Assembly: GCF_964033635.1 (NCBI RefSeq)
Contig: NZ_OZ035533.1
Location: 4,340,001-4,404,000 of the forward strand
Length of the DNA stretch: 64,000 bases
Source: Chitinophaga sp. MM2321
GTDB lineage: Bacteria; Bacteroidota; Bacteroidia; Chitinophagales; Chitinophagaceae
Direction of reading: 5' to 3'
The notes below the pieces were generated by a model. The model was not told the origin of the DNA, did not search any database, and worked only from the letters and a program-made list of their open reading frames with translations. Shown in pieces: positions 17,859 to 25,729 of this stretch; the stretch's first letter is position 1; each line of letters begins with the position of its first letter. Both the position numbers and the translations under genes were made by a program.

Positions 17859-19358
17859 TTATTTCCAGAAACTATTTTGCACCAGTGATTTGTTGTTAGA
17901 GAGCGCAGCCTGCGACAGTGGCCAATAGGCAGCGCCATTGCTTACATCGGCTGCCGTTAGCCGGGTGTACTGCGGAATCTTTTTAAAATGAACAAGATCA
18001 TACCAGTACCACCCTTCTCCTATCAGCTCGCGGCGGCGTTCCAATAAGATAGCGTCCAGTAATCCCTGCCCGGTGATGGCTACATTCAGGTTCTTTAATG
18101 CGCGCCGGCTACGTACCTGGTTGAGATCATCCGCGGCATTAGCCATGCCCAGCCGGGCTTTAGCCTCTGCCCGTAACAGGTACAATTCTTCGTAACGGAA
18201 CACAATAATGCAGGAGGAATATAATTTCAGGACGGGGTTCTGCACCGTATTATCTATCTGCTTCATCTTATAAAATACCGGGTAAGCTTCTTCCATTTTT
18301 GTAAAGAAGTAGTCCGGGCGTTGTTCATGCGCTTCTCCATAAATTTTCAACACACTGTCTTTGGGAACATATATTTCAGATTCCCTTTTAGGAATGAAAG
18401 GTTCCCGGAGGGTCCAGTCTTCCAGTTGGCCGGTTGTAGAAATTTCAGCGTGATCAAAGTTCAGATCCACCTGGAAAATATTATCGTAAGTACGGCCACG
18501 GAAACCGCCGCCCAGCCTGGTCAGTTCATCCAGTGTTGCAAAAGTGTAACTGGTCTGCGACTGATTATTGATCACGATATCTGCATACTCCAGGGCTTTG
18601 GCATAATCTTCTTTCCAATGATAAATATGCGCCAGCAACGTATAGGCCATCCCTTTAGTAGCGGCAATTGACCGGTGATGATCTTCGCCCTGTCCCCTGT
18701 ACTGGCCCTGCTGTTCGGGCGACTGCCCATTATACTTCCATGGTAATCCCTCTATACAGTTTTGCGCATCAGTAGCAGCAAAGTCCAATACTTTCTGCCA
18801 CTTTTCGCGGGGAATGGCTTTCGCATCACCATCAGTTGGCAAGGTTACCAGGGGAACATCTCCCCAGATCCTTACAATATAGTAGTATAAAAAGGAGCGT
18901 ATATACATGGCCTGTGCCCTGTCCAGCCGCATATCATTCGGTGAGTAGCGGTAGTCCCGCTCTGTTACCAGCGGTAGTCGCGCAATAGTAAGATTGCATT
19001 GTGCAATAGCAGCGTAAAACCTGCGCCAGTCACGCCATTCATTCATAGTCGTGAAACTTGCATTCAGGTTGCTTTCCACCACCGCCTGCAGGTCGCCACG
19101 CTTTGTGGACTGGAAATCACCACCCCGCATATCGCCATATACCCAATGTGCATTCTCATTTGCCATAGCAGCCCGCATCAGGGCATAACAGGCAGATAAT
19201 CCTGCCAGCGCATCATTCTTGTTCTGCCACATATTCTCTTCCGTCAGCGCGCGATGAGAAGGAATATCCAACATTTTTTTGCAGGACAGGTTACCGACCA
19301 CCAGGAAAAGTATGATCCCGGCAACAGCTATATTTTTCATACGCTTGTTTTTTAACAT
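17859..19358 (-). CDS. SusD/RagB-family lipoprotein (pair 1 of the tandem operon)
   Basis: Up to 499 residues. The start could be the ATG at 19358 or, more likely, at 19340 (MKNIAVAG), which gives a standard lipoprotein signal with cysteine at residue 20 (NLSC-KK). The 19358 start overlaps the susC stop by one base. SusD signatures are NKNDALAGLSACYALM, AQAMYIRSFLYYYIVRIWGDVPLV, TKGMAYTLLAHIYHW, VFRYEELYLLRAEAKARLG, LNQVRSRRA, ERRRELIGEGWYWYDLVHFK and the YWPLSQAALSNNKSLVQNSFW end. It partners the SusC encoded directly upstream. It is a paralogue of 10875-12356. Confidence 0.94.
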   Translation of the reverse strand: MLKNKRMKNIAVAGIILFLVVGNLSCKKMLDIPSHRALTEENMWQNKNDALAGLSACYALMRAAMANENAHWVYGDMRGGDFQSTKRGDLQAVVESNLNASFTTMNEWRDWRRFYAAIAQCNLTIARLPLVTERDYRYSPNDMRLDRAQAMYIRSFLYYYIVRIWGDVPLVTLPTDGDAKAIPREKWQKVLDFAATDAQNCIEGLPWKYNGQSPEQQGQYRGQGEDHHRSIAATKGMAYTLLAHIYHWKEDYAKALEYADIVINNQSQTSYTFATLDELTRLGGGFRGRTYDNIFQVDLNFDHAEISTTGQLEDWTLREPFIPKRESEIYVPKDSVLKIYGEAHEQRPDYFFTKMEEAYPVFYKMKQIDNTVQNPVLKLYSSCIIVFRYEELYLLRAEAKARLGMANAADDLNQVRSRRALKNLNVAITGQGLLDAILLERRRELIGEGWYWYDLVHFKKIPQYTRLTAADVSNGAAYWPLSQAALSNNKSLVQNSFWK

Positions 19359-22354
19359 CAGAATTGAAAATTGAAACCCAGGGTGAACGTACGCGGAGCC
19401 GCCCAGTTGTAATACCCTTCATCATACCCGGTATAACTCACTGCTTCGGGGTCACCGCCTTTGTACCTGGTCCAGGTGAGCAGGTTATTACCGGTGGCAT
19501 AAATCCGCAGGTTGTCCACACCGGATTTTTTCATCCAGGCAGAATGCAGGTTATACGCGATGGTTAATGCGCGCAGCTTTACATAAGAGGCATCTTCGAG
19601 GAACAGCGTCTGATCCGGCTGATAGGCATACACAGCACTCCAGGGATTGTATTGCGGTACTTTATTGTAGTCGCCTTCTACTTTCGACCACCAGGTAATT
19701 TCCTTGATCGCTTTCGGATCATCAATACCTTCCCTGTTTACAAAATCAAAACGGTTGGCCAGTACTTCGTTGATCACTTTGCGGCCGAAAGAATAGTTCA
19801 GCAACACCGTCAGGTCCAGGTTCCCATAATGGAAGCTATTGCTGAAACCACCCATAGCAGCGGGTGACAGCCGGCCTTTCATCACACGGTCTTTATCGTT
19901 GATGTCATAATTTTTATCCAGATCTGTCCATTTGGGATCGCCTTTCTGTAGTGTTACGCCCTGGTAAGACATCTTCTTACCGGTAGCAGGATTTACCGGC
20001 ACCTCATCATCTGAATTATAAATCCCTTCATTGAGCAATAACCAATACCGGTCTACCGGCTTACCCACCAGGAAGCGGCGGTTATCAATCACCAGGTCTT
20101 TTATTCCATCCGGCAGGGCGATTAATTTATTCTGGTTGGTATATACGCTTATGCCGGTGGACCATTGAAATTTTTTGCCTTGCACCACATCAGCATCTAT
20201 AGCTAATTCATAACCGTAATTACGTATAGCCATGCCGCTTTTTACGATGCCGGTATAGCCTTCTTCTTCCAGTGTGGGTATTTTCAGGATCAGGTTACGG
20301 TCTGTTTTGGCATATACATCCAGCGACGCCCGTACACGGTCATGAAACAGGGCAATGTCCAGGCCGCCGTTTAGTTGTTCCACATATGCCCAGGAAGTGC
20401 CGGGCGCTATATAGCCGGTACCATAGGCCGCATTGATAGCAGGGAAGCCGTTGTAAGTAGACATATTCGGCACACCATTCCATCCGGCATCCACATTATA
20501 AACAGGGCCTCCTTTATAGAGTTCATCCATTGCGAGGCGGCCTACACGGCCATAACTGGCGCGCAGGTTCAGGTTACTGATCCAGGACGATTCTTTCAGG
20601 AAATCTTCCTGCGATATTTTCCAGGATGCCGCCAGGGTAGGTGAGATGAGCCAGCGGTTTTCAGTAGGCAGGTAAGAAGTGCCATCCCTTCTTACATACA
20701 GGCTTACAAAATATTTCTGTGCATAGTTATAGCCAACATTGGCATAAAAAGAAGCGAGATTAGACTGCGTATAGTCTTTCGCGTTAAACATCAGCCGCAG
20801 GTTACCAAACTGCTGCTGGTGATTATCAATATTCGCGGGTTCATAGATCTTTACATAATCACTCTTGCCTTTGTAGGCCCTGCCATAATCATAGCGCCAT
20901 TTATCCCATTGACCATATTGCCCTAATGTAATCTCCAGATGATGTTTATCGGAAAAGGTGTTTTCATATCGGAGTGAATTATCCAGTACCAGGCGCTTAT
21001 TCAGACCATCGTAGTTCGAAACATAGCTATTCCCTTCACTTAGTGCAGTGGGTACAAAGTAGTCGCGGAAATTCTGCCCGTAATCAATGGCAAAGCGTGT
21101 ATTCCACGACCAGTGGGAGCCAAAACTATATTGTGCATTGGCAATAATGCGCGCAGAATTGTTCTTATTCCTGTTGAGCGTATTTTCAAGGTCAGTATAA
21201 TATTGTTGCAGGTATGCTTTGTTGGGAGATAACGGTGCATCATAATTAAAGAGATAATCTTCATCACCCGCTCTGTCTCTTATAAATTCATTTCTTTTAC
21301 GCTTCACAGTAGCAACACCGATAAAAGTGCTGAATACCAGGTTACGTACCGGTACAATGTTAATACCGAAGTTTACATCATACCGTTGCAAACCGGTTTT
21401 ATCGGCCACTCCCTGTTGACCGGATTGTCCCAGGCTAAAGCGGAAATTGGCAAAAGGTGTACCGCCGCTCACGGAGGCCTGGATACCCTCACTTAAACCA
21501 TTGCGGTAAAACAGGTCGTCCCAGTTAGCCGGCCCGAAATAGCGGGGTTGGGAAGAATCCGCCAGATAACGCGGGAAGTTGCGCCACTGCGTTTCATTCG
21601 CATACTTTTCATAAAAAGGCAACCTGAAATCACTTTCATATTTTCCGTTTACCACATCTACGGAAGGCTTCAGCGATAGGCCGGCATAGGCATTTACAGA
21701 CACGCGCATCTTACCTACGCGCGCGCCTTTCGTGGTAATATTAATAATGCCGTTAGCCGCATTGGGACCGTATCTGGCGCTGGCGCCAAAATCCTTGAGC
21801 ACCTCAATACTTTCAATATCATTGATATCAAGGGAAGTGAGCAGGTTTGTTTCTGTACCCATCCTGTTAAAATCAAACCGCTGGATATCATATGCAAAAG
21901 CATGCTCCTGGATGAGTGGCACACCATCCACTACATAAATGGGTTGTGCATAAAAGAGGTCACTGTTTTTGAGGAGCAGTGAGGAAGTACCTCTGATAAA
22001 TACGCTGTTGCGTTTTCCCGGTTCCGCCGTCGGTGTTCGTACATCCACCCCCGTTACACGGCCTATCAGCATCTGATCAATGCTGACATAAGGCAGCTTC
22101 TTTACTTCATCAATATCAAGCGATGAGTAGGCGCCACTGACGGCCCGTCGCAGAAACAACTCATTGTTGGGGATAAAGCCTGCTGAATCGCGGGCGGTTA
22201 CTACTATGTTGGCAAACAATGCGGAATCAGCATTATTTGCAGTAGTGTCCTTATTCTTAAACAATACATTCTGCGCCTGTATTGTAAGGACCGACAGCAG
22301 GAAAGCTGCAAACAAACATATGCCCCGCTGTAATAAAAAGTAAAGGTATTTCAT
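19358..22354 (-). CDS. SusC/RagA-type TonB-dependent receptor lacking the usual N-terminal carboxypeptidase-like domain (pair 1)
   Basis: The start was set at the ATG 22354 (MKYLYFLL), where the signal peptide begins and ends with TIQAQ; the open frame reaches back to 22420. The mature protein (about 975 residues) starts with NVLFKNKDTTANNADSALF. It goes straight into NIVVTARDSAGF and a plug domain (LPYVSIDQMLIGRVTGVDVRT, SVFIRGTSSLL, IESIEVLKDFGASARYGPNA, IINITTKGARVG), then the barrel ending FTLGFNFQF. The roughly 85-residue beta-sandwich (CarboxypepD_reg-like) that most SusC proteins carry, and an STN domain, are both absent, although the signal peptide is intact. It is the first gene of the eight-gene operon ending at 8542. 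Confidence 0.92.
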   Translation of the reverse strand: MKYLYFLLQRGICLFAAFLLSVLTIQAQNVLFKNKDTTANNADSALFANIVVTARDSAGFIPNNELFLRRAVSGAYSSLDIDEVKKLPYVSIDQMLIGRVTGVDVRTPTAEPGKRNSVFIRGTSSLLLKNSDLFYAQPIYVVDGVPLIQEHAFAYDIQRFDFNRMGTETNLLTSLDINDIESIEVLKDFGASARYGPNAANGIINITTKGARVGKMRVSVNAYAGLSLKPSVDVVNGKYESDFRLPFYEKYANETQWRNFPRYLADSSQPRYFGPANWDDLFYRNGLSEGIQASVSGGTPFANFRFSLGQSGQQGVADKTGLQRYDVNFGINIVPVRNLVFSTFIGVATVKRKRNEFIRDRAGDEDYLFNYDAPLSPNKAYLQQYYTDLENTLNRNKNNSARIIANAQYSFGSHWSWNTRFAIDYGQNFRDYFVPTALSEGNSYVSNYDGLNKRLVLDNSLRYENTFSDKHHLEITLGQYGQWDKWRYDYGRAYKGKSDYVKIYEPANIDNHQQQFGNLRLMFNAKDYTQSNLASFYANVGYNYAQKYFVSLYVRRDGTSYLPTENRWLISPTLAASWKISQEDFLKESSWISNLNLRASYGRVGRLAMDELYKGGPVYNVDAGWNGVPNMSTYNGFPAINAAYGTGYIAPGTSWAYVEQLNGGLDIALFHDRVRASLDVYAKTDRNLILKIPTLEEEGYTGIVKSGMAIRNYGYELAIDADVVQGKKFQWSTGISVYTNQNKLIALPDGIKDLVIDNRRFLVGKPVDRYWLLLNEGIYNSDDEVPVNPATGKKMSYQGVTLQKGDPKWTDLDKNYDINDKDRVMKGRLSPAAMGGFSNSFHYGNLDLTVLLNYSFGRKVINEVLANRFDFVNREGIDDPKAIKEITWWSKVEGDYNKVPQYNPWSAVYAYQPDQTLFLEDASYVKLRALTIAYNLHSAWMKKSGVDNLRIYATGNNLLTWTRYKGGDPEAVSYTGYDEGYYNWAAPRTFTLGFNFQF

Positions 22355-22385
22355 ACATGCAATATTTAGGAATGAGTATCCCATA

Positions 22386-22404
22386 GCGTAAAGTGACTTT
22401 ACGC
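22386..22404. promoter_or_regulatory. perfect 8-bp inverted repeat (candidate operator or leader hairpin)
   Basis: GCGTAAAG-TGA-CTTTACGC is a perfect 8+3+8 palindrome centred about 40 bases upstream of the ATG at 22354. It could bind a dimeric regulator or form a small hairpin in the 5' leader of the first susC gene. It falls inside the reading frame only if the less likely upstream start at 22420 is used. Confidence 0.35.
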
Positions 22405-22919
22405 CGGCAATTGAATACAACGTTATTTTTCAGACATAGGAATCCCGCTTCCTGAGCGGAATCTTATTTTTTAAACCTATGCGTATGGCGGTTCTTCTCT
22501 TACTGTGCTGTCAGCGGATATGATACAACTTCACACAGTGAATAACAAGAAGGTGGTTTGGGAAAGAGGACAGGTTCCCCCTTCATGGATAACAGTAGGT
22601 GATTCATGAGAAAAAAATTGAAGAAATGTGAAATCTTAGTCTGGTTTTTCAATCATTTTTGTGCTGAAGGGCATAACGCGGGTTTCTCTATTGCTTTGTG
22701 GGACTTTTTACTCCCATCAGTACATCAATGTATTCAAATTTTGGTTGCCTTACAGTTAAACTATTGATCAAATATAATTAGCTAAACCGATTTTTCATAG
22801 CTTTTAGGGTTATTTTTTAAAAATAAATTTTTACACTGCTTTTATCTCCCTCAATTATTCTTCTCATACTTCAAAGGAGAATACAACATCCATCCCGGCA
22901 CAAATATTACCAAATAAAA

Positions 22920-22952
22920 ACCGGTGTACCATCTATATGATAGTACACCGGT
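22920..22952. terminator. hairpin terminator after the PepSY-like gene
   Basis: A 10-bp perfect stem (ACCGGTGTAC at 22920-22929 with its complement at 22943-22952) has a 13-base loop. On the minus strand it is followed by TTTTTATTT, and T-rich sequence follows on the plus strand too. It lies 18 bases beyond the stop of the minus-strand gene ending at 22970. Confidence 0.75.
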
Positions 22953-22969
22953 GCTTTTATTGTTTATGC

Positions 22970-23395
22970 TTAGTTCTCTATTACTTCTTTTAAAAATTTC
23001 CCCTGCGCATCAAACATTACATCCTTTTTATTTACTTCCGCTTCATAATTTACCACACCATCCGCTTTGGTAATTTTTGCAGCTTCCTTAACGGGCGCTC
23101 CTTTGTAATGCTCCTTTACATAGGCGGTAACACCCGCGGGCAACGCAGCAATTGCAATGGTTTCTTCCGTTTCCTGTAAGACGCCGTTATGATCGTATAC
23201 AGCAGACATGTGCTTGTGATGTTGCACAAAGTTGGCTTCATACGCAGTAGCGCCCTCTTTTCCCCATTTCACGTTGGTAGCGCCCGGAAACGCTTTTTCA
23301 AAAGCGGTTCTGGCGGTAGCAGGTACTTTTACCTGCGAAAAGCCGGCAGTAGCAATACCGGCAAAAATAGCCGTCAGCAAAAGATACTTTTTCAT
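22970..23395 (-). CDS. secreted PepSY-like domain protein
   Basis: The start was moved from 23419 to the ATG at 23395 (MKKYLLLTAIF), which begins a clean signal peptide ending GFSQ; this gives 141 residues. The body is of the putative beta-lactamase-inhibitor-like PepSY-like type (PF11396-like). It shows VPATARTAFEKAFPGATNVKWGKEG..YEANF, then SAVYDHNGVLQETEETI, LPAGVTAYVKEHYKG, and ADGVVNYEAEVNKKDVMFDAQGKFL. These are small periplasmic or secreted beta proteins common in Bacteroidota, with no established biochemical role. It lies 83 bases downstream of the RiPP cassette on the same strand, so read-through from that cassette is possible, but it has its own terminator and probably its own promoter. 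Confidence 0.83.
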   Translation of the reverse strand: MKKYLLLTAIFAGIATAGFSQVKVPATARTAFEKAFPGATNVKWGKEGATAYEANFVQHHKHMSAVYDHNGVLQETEETIAIAALPAGVTAYVKEHYKGAPVKEAAKITKADGVVNYEAEVNKKDVMFDAQGKFLKEVIEN

Positions 23396-23478
23396 ACTGT
23401 TGTGTTTTATGATCCACAACCTACAACCCGATTCTGTTATTTTTCTGTAGTTCTCCGGGCAGTGGCAAGCGGTCTCTT

Positions 23479-24228
23479 CTAAACCGGAAAGCCCAGTACA
23501 AAATGCTGTTCCTGCATGTACCGCAAAAATTCCAGCGTATCTTCTTCCAGTGTGCCCGTATCCGTTATATTGAGCTGCGGGGCATAATCCAGTATATCCT
23601 TCACCGTTATACCCATTGCCAGTTGTTCAATTACAAAGGCCAGCCAGGGCGATACATCGGTAAACTGTACATGACCGGTTTCTGCATCACGGTACAGCAA
23701 CACAAAATAAGCGCCGCCGGATACCGATAACGTTTTCGCTTTCGCTACCAGGTGTACCGGGTATTGGAAAGCCAGCAACCGATGCTCAGGATTTAGCACC
23801 AACGGCGTTTCCAGCCAGTTCCCCGTTAATTTAAAAGGAGGAGCCGGTATATCTTCCATATTGTATACTTCCATTTCCGCCCACTCAAAACTGAGCAGAT
23901 CATTCAGATATGGGATCTCATAGGTTTCTGCCCAGTTATTTTCTACTGCATAGGTGTAAAACTCCAGCGGCAATTTCCACATCTGGTATGACTGGCAGGC
24001 ATGTTGTGCAAAAAATGTTTTTACCATTTTTTGCCACTTGCGGGCAGGAATGTTTTTATAAGCAATAGGAAATGCATTTTCCATGGTATCGCCGATCATA
24101 TTAAAGATCATACGGCGATAATGTTGCAGCCTATCCGGCGCTACGCCGGGCAGGTTCACTTTTTTGCCGTTGCGGCAATAGGCAGAAAAAGTTTGCTGTA
24201 TATGATGGGTGTCAGGCAACAAGTTCAT
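23479..24228 (-). CDS. DUF2063-family RiPP partner protein (HvfC/BufC-like)
   Basis: This is a 249-residue protein. Residues about 8-100 form the DUF2063 helical domain (QQTFSAYCRNG, LQHYRRMIFNMIGDTMENAFPI, WQKMVKTFFAQHACQSYQMW). The middle has DLLSFEWAEMEVYNMEDIP, and the C-terminal half looks like a winged-helix-like domain of NGO1945 type (GAYFVLLYRDAETGHVQFTDV and following). Database names call this family putative DNA-binding, but members encoded beside DUF692 enzymes act as partner or substrate-recruitment proteins for peptide modification. Its start overlaps the end of the DUF692 gene by 17 bases, implying translational coupling and complex formation. No signal peptide; cytosolic. Confidence 0.85.
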   Translation of the reverse strand: MNLLPDTHHIQQTFSAYCRNGKKVNLPGVAPDRLQHYRRMIFNMIGDTMENAFPIAYKNIPARKWQKMVKTFFAQHACQSYQMWKLPLEFYTYAVENNWAETYEIPYLNDLLSFEWAEMEVYNMEDIPAPPFKLTGNWLETPLVLNPEHRLLAFQYPVHLVAKAKTLSVSGGAYFVLLYRDAETGHVQFTDVSPWLAFVIEQLAMGITVKDILDYAPQLNITDTGTLEEDTLEFLRYMQEQHFVLGFPV

Positions 24229-25039
24229 TTTTCAATTTCCATTGTTTGTGACAAATATTTTTCAGTCTTGATAACTCTCCCTGCAACTCGTTCATTTCCG
24301 GAATATTAAAATCTCTTTCCAAGAGTACCGGCAAAGGTTTCAGGCGTTGTATGGTCCATTCAAACAAGTCGTACACCGGGTCTATAATAGGTTCACCGTG
24401 CGTGTCTATGATCAGGTCCGGTGCCACCTGCTCATGACCGGCCATATGAATATAGGCCACTTTATCCATCGGCAATTGCGCTATAAATGCCTTTGCATCA
24501 TACTGATGATTAAAAGCATTGACGTAGATATTATTCACATCCAGCAACAATTGACAACCGGATTGACGAACAATTTCATTGATGAAATCCACCTCGCTCA
24601 TTTCAGCCGCCACCGGGGTATAATAGGAAACAATTTCCATGACCAGCGGACGTTGCAGATAATCCTGTACCTGTTGAATTCTACCGGAAATATGCTTCAC
24701 CGCATCCATCCGGAAAGGAATAGGCAGGAGGTCGTACAGATGTGCATTGTCACATTTGGAATAGCTCAGGTGCTCAGAATACAACTGTACCTTGTATTCA
24801 TCGAGAAAGGTTTTGATATACCGGAGAAACTCCTTGTCCGGCGCTTCGGGACTACCAATGGATAAGGAAAGCCCGTGACATAAAACCGGGTATTTTTCTA
24901 CCACCTGGTGTAATACTTTCTTCCAGTAGCCGCCAATGTTCATCCAGTTCTCAGGAGCAAACTCAATAAAGTCGGGGGTGATGTGTTCACCACTGATCAT
25001 CTCTGCTGCAAATTCACGACGAAAACCTAATCCTACCAT
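24212..25039 (-). CDS. DUF692 / MNIO family multinuclear non-haem iron peptide-modifying oxygenase (HvfB/BufB/MbnB-like)
   Basis: This is a 275-residue TIM-barrel enzyme with the full DUF692 signature. It has VGLGFRREF at the N-terminus, CHGLSLSIG (His55), SEHLSYS (Glu89-His90), PLVMEIVSYYTP (Glu135), LLLDVNNIYVNAFNH (Asp167), YIHMAGHEQ (His198, His202) and IIDTHGEPIIDPVYDLFEW (Asp212, His214, Asp220). These His/Asp/Glu residues are the iron ligands of the family. Characterised members use O2 and two or three iron atoms to convert cysteine residues of a precursor peptide to oxazolone/thioamide, thiooxazole or related groups. Upstream, separated by a hairpin, is a Cys-rich secreted precursor; downstream and overlapping is the DUF2063 partner. 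The arrangement matches hvfA-hvfB-hvfC order. No DoxX-like hvfD gene follows. Confidence 0.93.
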   Translation of the reverse strand: MVGLGFRREFAAEMISGEHITPDFIEFAPENWMNIGGYWKKVLHQVVEKYPVLCHGLSLSIGSPEAPDKEFLRYIKTFLDEYKVQLYSEHLSYSKCDNAHLYDLLPIPFRMDAVKHISGRIQQVQDYLQRPLVMEIVSYYTPVAAEMSEVDFINEIVRQSGCQLLLDVNNIYVNAFNHQYDAKAFIAQLPMDKVAYIHMAGHEQVAPDLIIDTHGEPIIDPVYDLFEWTIQRLKPLPVLLERDFNIPEMNELQGELSRLKNICHKQWKLKNELVA

Positions 25040-25055
25040 GATCTTATATTTAAAA

Positions 25056-25089
25056 GAAAGGCCGGTAACTGCGGGCTATCCGGCCTTTC
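25056..25089 (-). terminator. hairpin between RiPP precursor and MNIO genes (terminator or attenuator)
   Basis: A perfect 10-bp stem (GAAAGGCCGG at 25056-25065, complement at 25080-25089) has a 14-base loop. Read on the minus strand, a short T-rich run follows the stem. It lies between the precursor stop (25098) and the enzyme start (25039). A leaky terminator here would make more precursor than enzyme mRNA, as is common in RiPP operons. Confidence 0.65.
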
Positions 25090-25097
25090 AATTGTTT

Positions 25098-25445
25098 TTA
25101 AATTTTTTGGCCAGACTTGGTGGTATCAGCCTTTGGTTTTTCTTTACCCCCTTTCTTATCTTTCTTGTTACCACATTTACCTTCTCCACATTTACCTTGT
25201 CCGCATTTACCTTCTTTTGTTTTACCAACTGCTGAAGAATCTTTTTTTGCACCACAGGACAGTTCAATGGAATTGGCAGTGGTGGTATTACCGGTCAATG
25301 CACTTCTCACCGCAGCGCCTGCGCCCATATTAGTGTAGCTTACAGGATTGGCAGATATCTGCAGAGAGGCCAGTCCCAGGATGGCGCTGGCAACGAGCGA
25401 TCCCGAGAATAGAACTTTTTTACTGATAGATTTGTTGTTTTCCAT
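25098..25445 (-). CDS. HvfA/bufferin-like RiPP precursor with GKCG repeats
   Basis: This is a 115-residue protein with no homology to enzymes. Residues 1-33 form a basic-then-hydrophobic Sec signal (KKVLFSGSLVASAILGLASL..SANP). A linker with MGAGAAVRSAL follows. After that comes a low-complexity tail with four cysteines: Cys64 (ELSCGAKKD) and Cys81, Cys86, Cys91 in three consecutive five-residue units EGKCG-QGKCG-EGKCG (78-92). The tail ends in a Lys-rich segment (KKDKKGGKEKPK). A signal peptide plus EGKCG-type repeats next to DUF692 and DUF2063 genes is the hallmark of HvfA/bufferin-type RiPPs, whose cysteines are oxidised by the MNIO enzyme and which in studied cases bind copper. Export to the periplasm after modification is expected (inference). 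A copper or other thiophilic metal role here is inferred by family analogy only. Confidence 0.85.
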   Translation of the reverse strand: MENNKSISKKVLFSGSLVASAILGLASLQISANPVSYTNMGAGAAVRSALTGNTTTANSIELSCGAKKDSSAVGKTKEGKCGQGKCGEGKCGNKKDKKGGKEKPKADTTKSGQKI

Positions 25446-25686
25446 TTTTAAGCATTTTAATTAAGTGAAGAGAATGTTTGTTTGCTACAAGAGAAAATAC
25501 GTGCTGATGAGAATCAAATTTTGTACCTGCTTATCGTCCTTTGTTGGAAGTAGTACTGTAGAAAGCTTACGGAAATTTAAATATTTTAGTTTTTAGTTGG
25601 CCAAAAAAAAATGTTAATGCGGTTAAAAGGTGTATATAGTGGTTTAAATGGTAGATGAGAGATGGTCACGATTCACCTTTTTATAC

Positions 25687-25694
25687 TATTTTTG
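25687..25694 (+). promoter_or_regulatory. -7 box (TATTTTTG) upstream of 25730 gene
   Basis: It matches TAnnTTTG exactly and ends 35 bases before the ATG at 25730. No good -33 TTTG is visible at 19-20 bases upstream, so this is a moderate candidate. The divergent precursor gene at 25445 must use a separate promoter in the same 284-base gap. Confidence 0.35.
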
Positions 25695-25729
25695 GTCTAT
25701 ACCCAATAATTATGAAATAACTGCGGCTC

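Larger units (their letters stand above)
22355..22969. other. 615-base intergenic region; leader/promoter region of the tandem SusC/SusD operon
   Basis: No credible gene was seen on either strand. It holds an 8-bp inverted repeat 32 bases upstream of the susC start (22386-22404), a weaker 5-bp hairpin (22447-22461) and an AT-rich stretch at 22760-22900. At the far end is the terminator of the PepSY-like gene (22920-22952). The long leader is compatible with regulation of the operon at a distance. I could not identify a clear -33/-7 pair on the minus strand. Confidence 0.5.

Noticed and set aside
22447..22475. Forward-strand terminator in the leader of the tandem SusC/SusD operon
   Set aside because: The stem is only 5 bp (CCGCT-AGCGG) and no plus-strand gene precedes it; it is too weak to call.
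23479..24228. DNA-binding transcription factor (database-style name of the DUF2063 family)
   Set aside because: The gene overlaps a DUF692 enzyme gene and matches the HvfC/BufC partner type; a peptide-modification role fits better.
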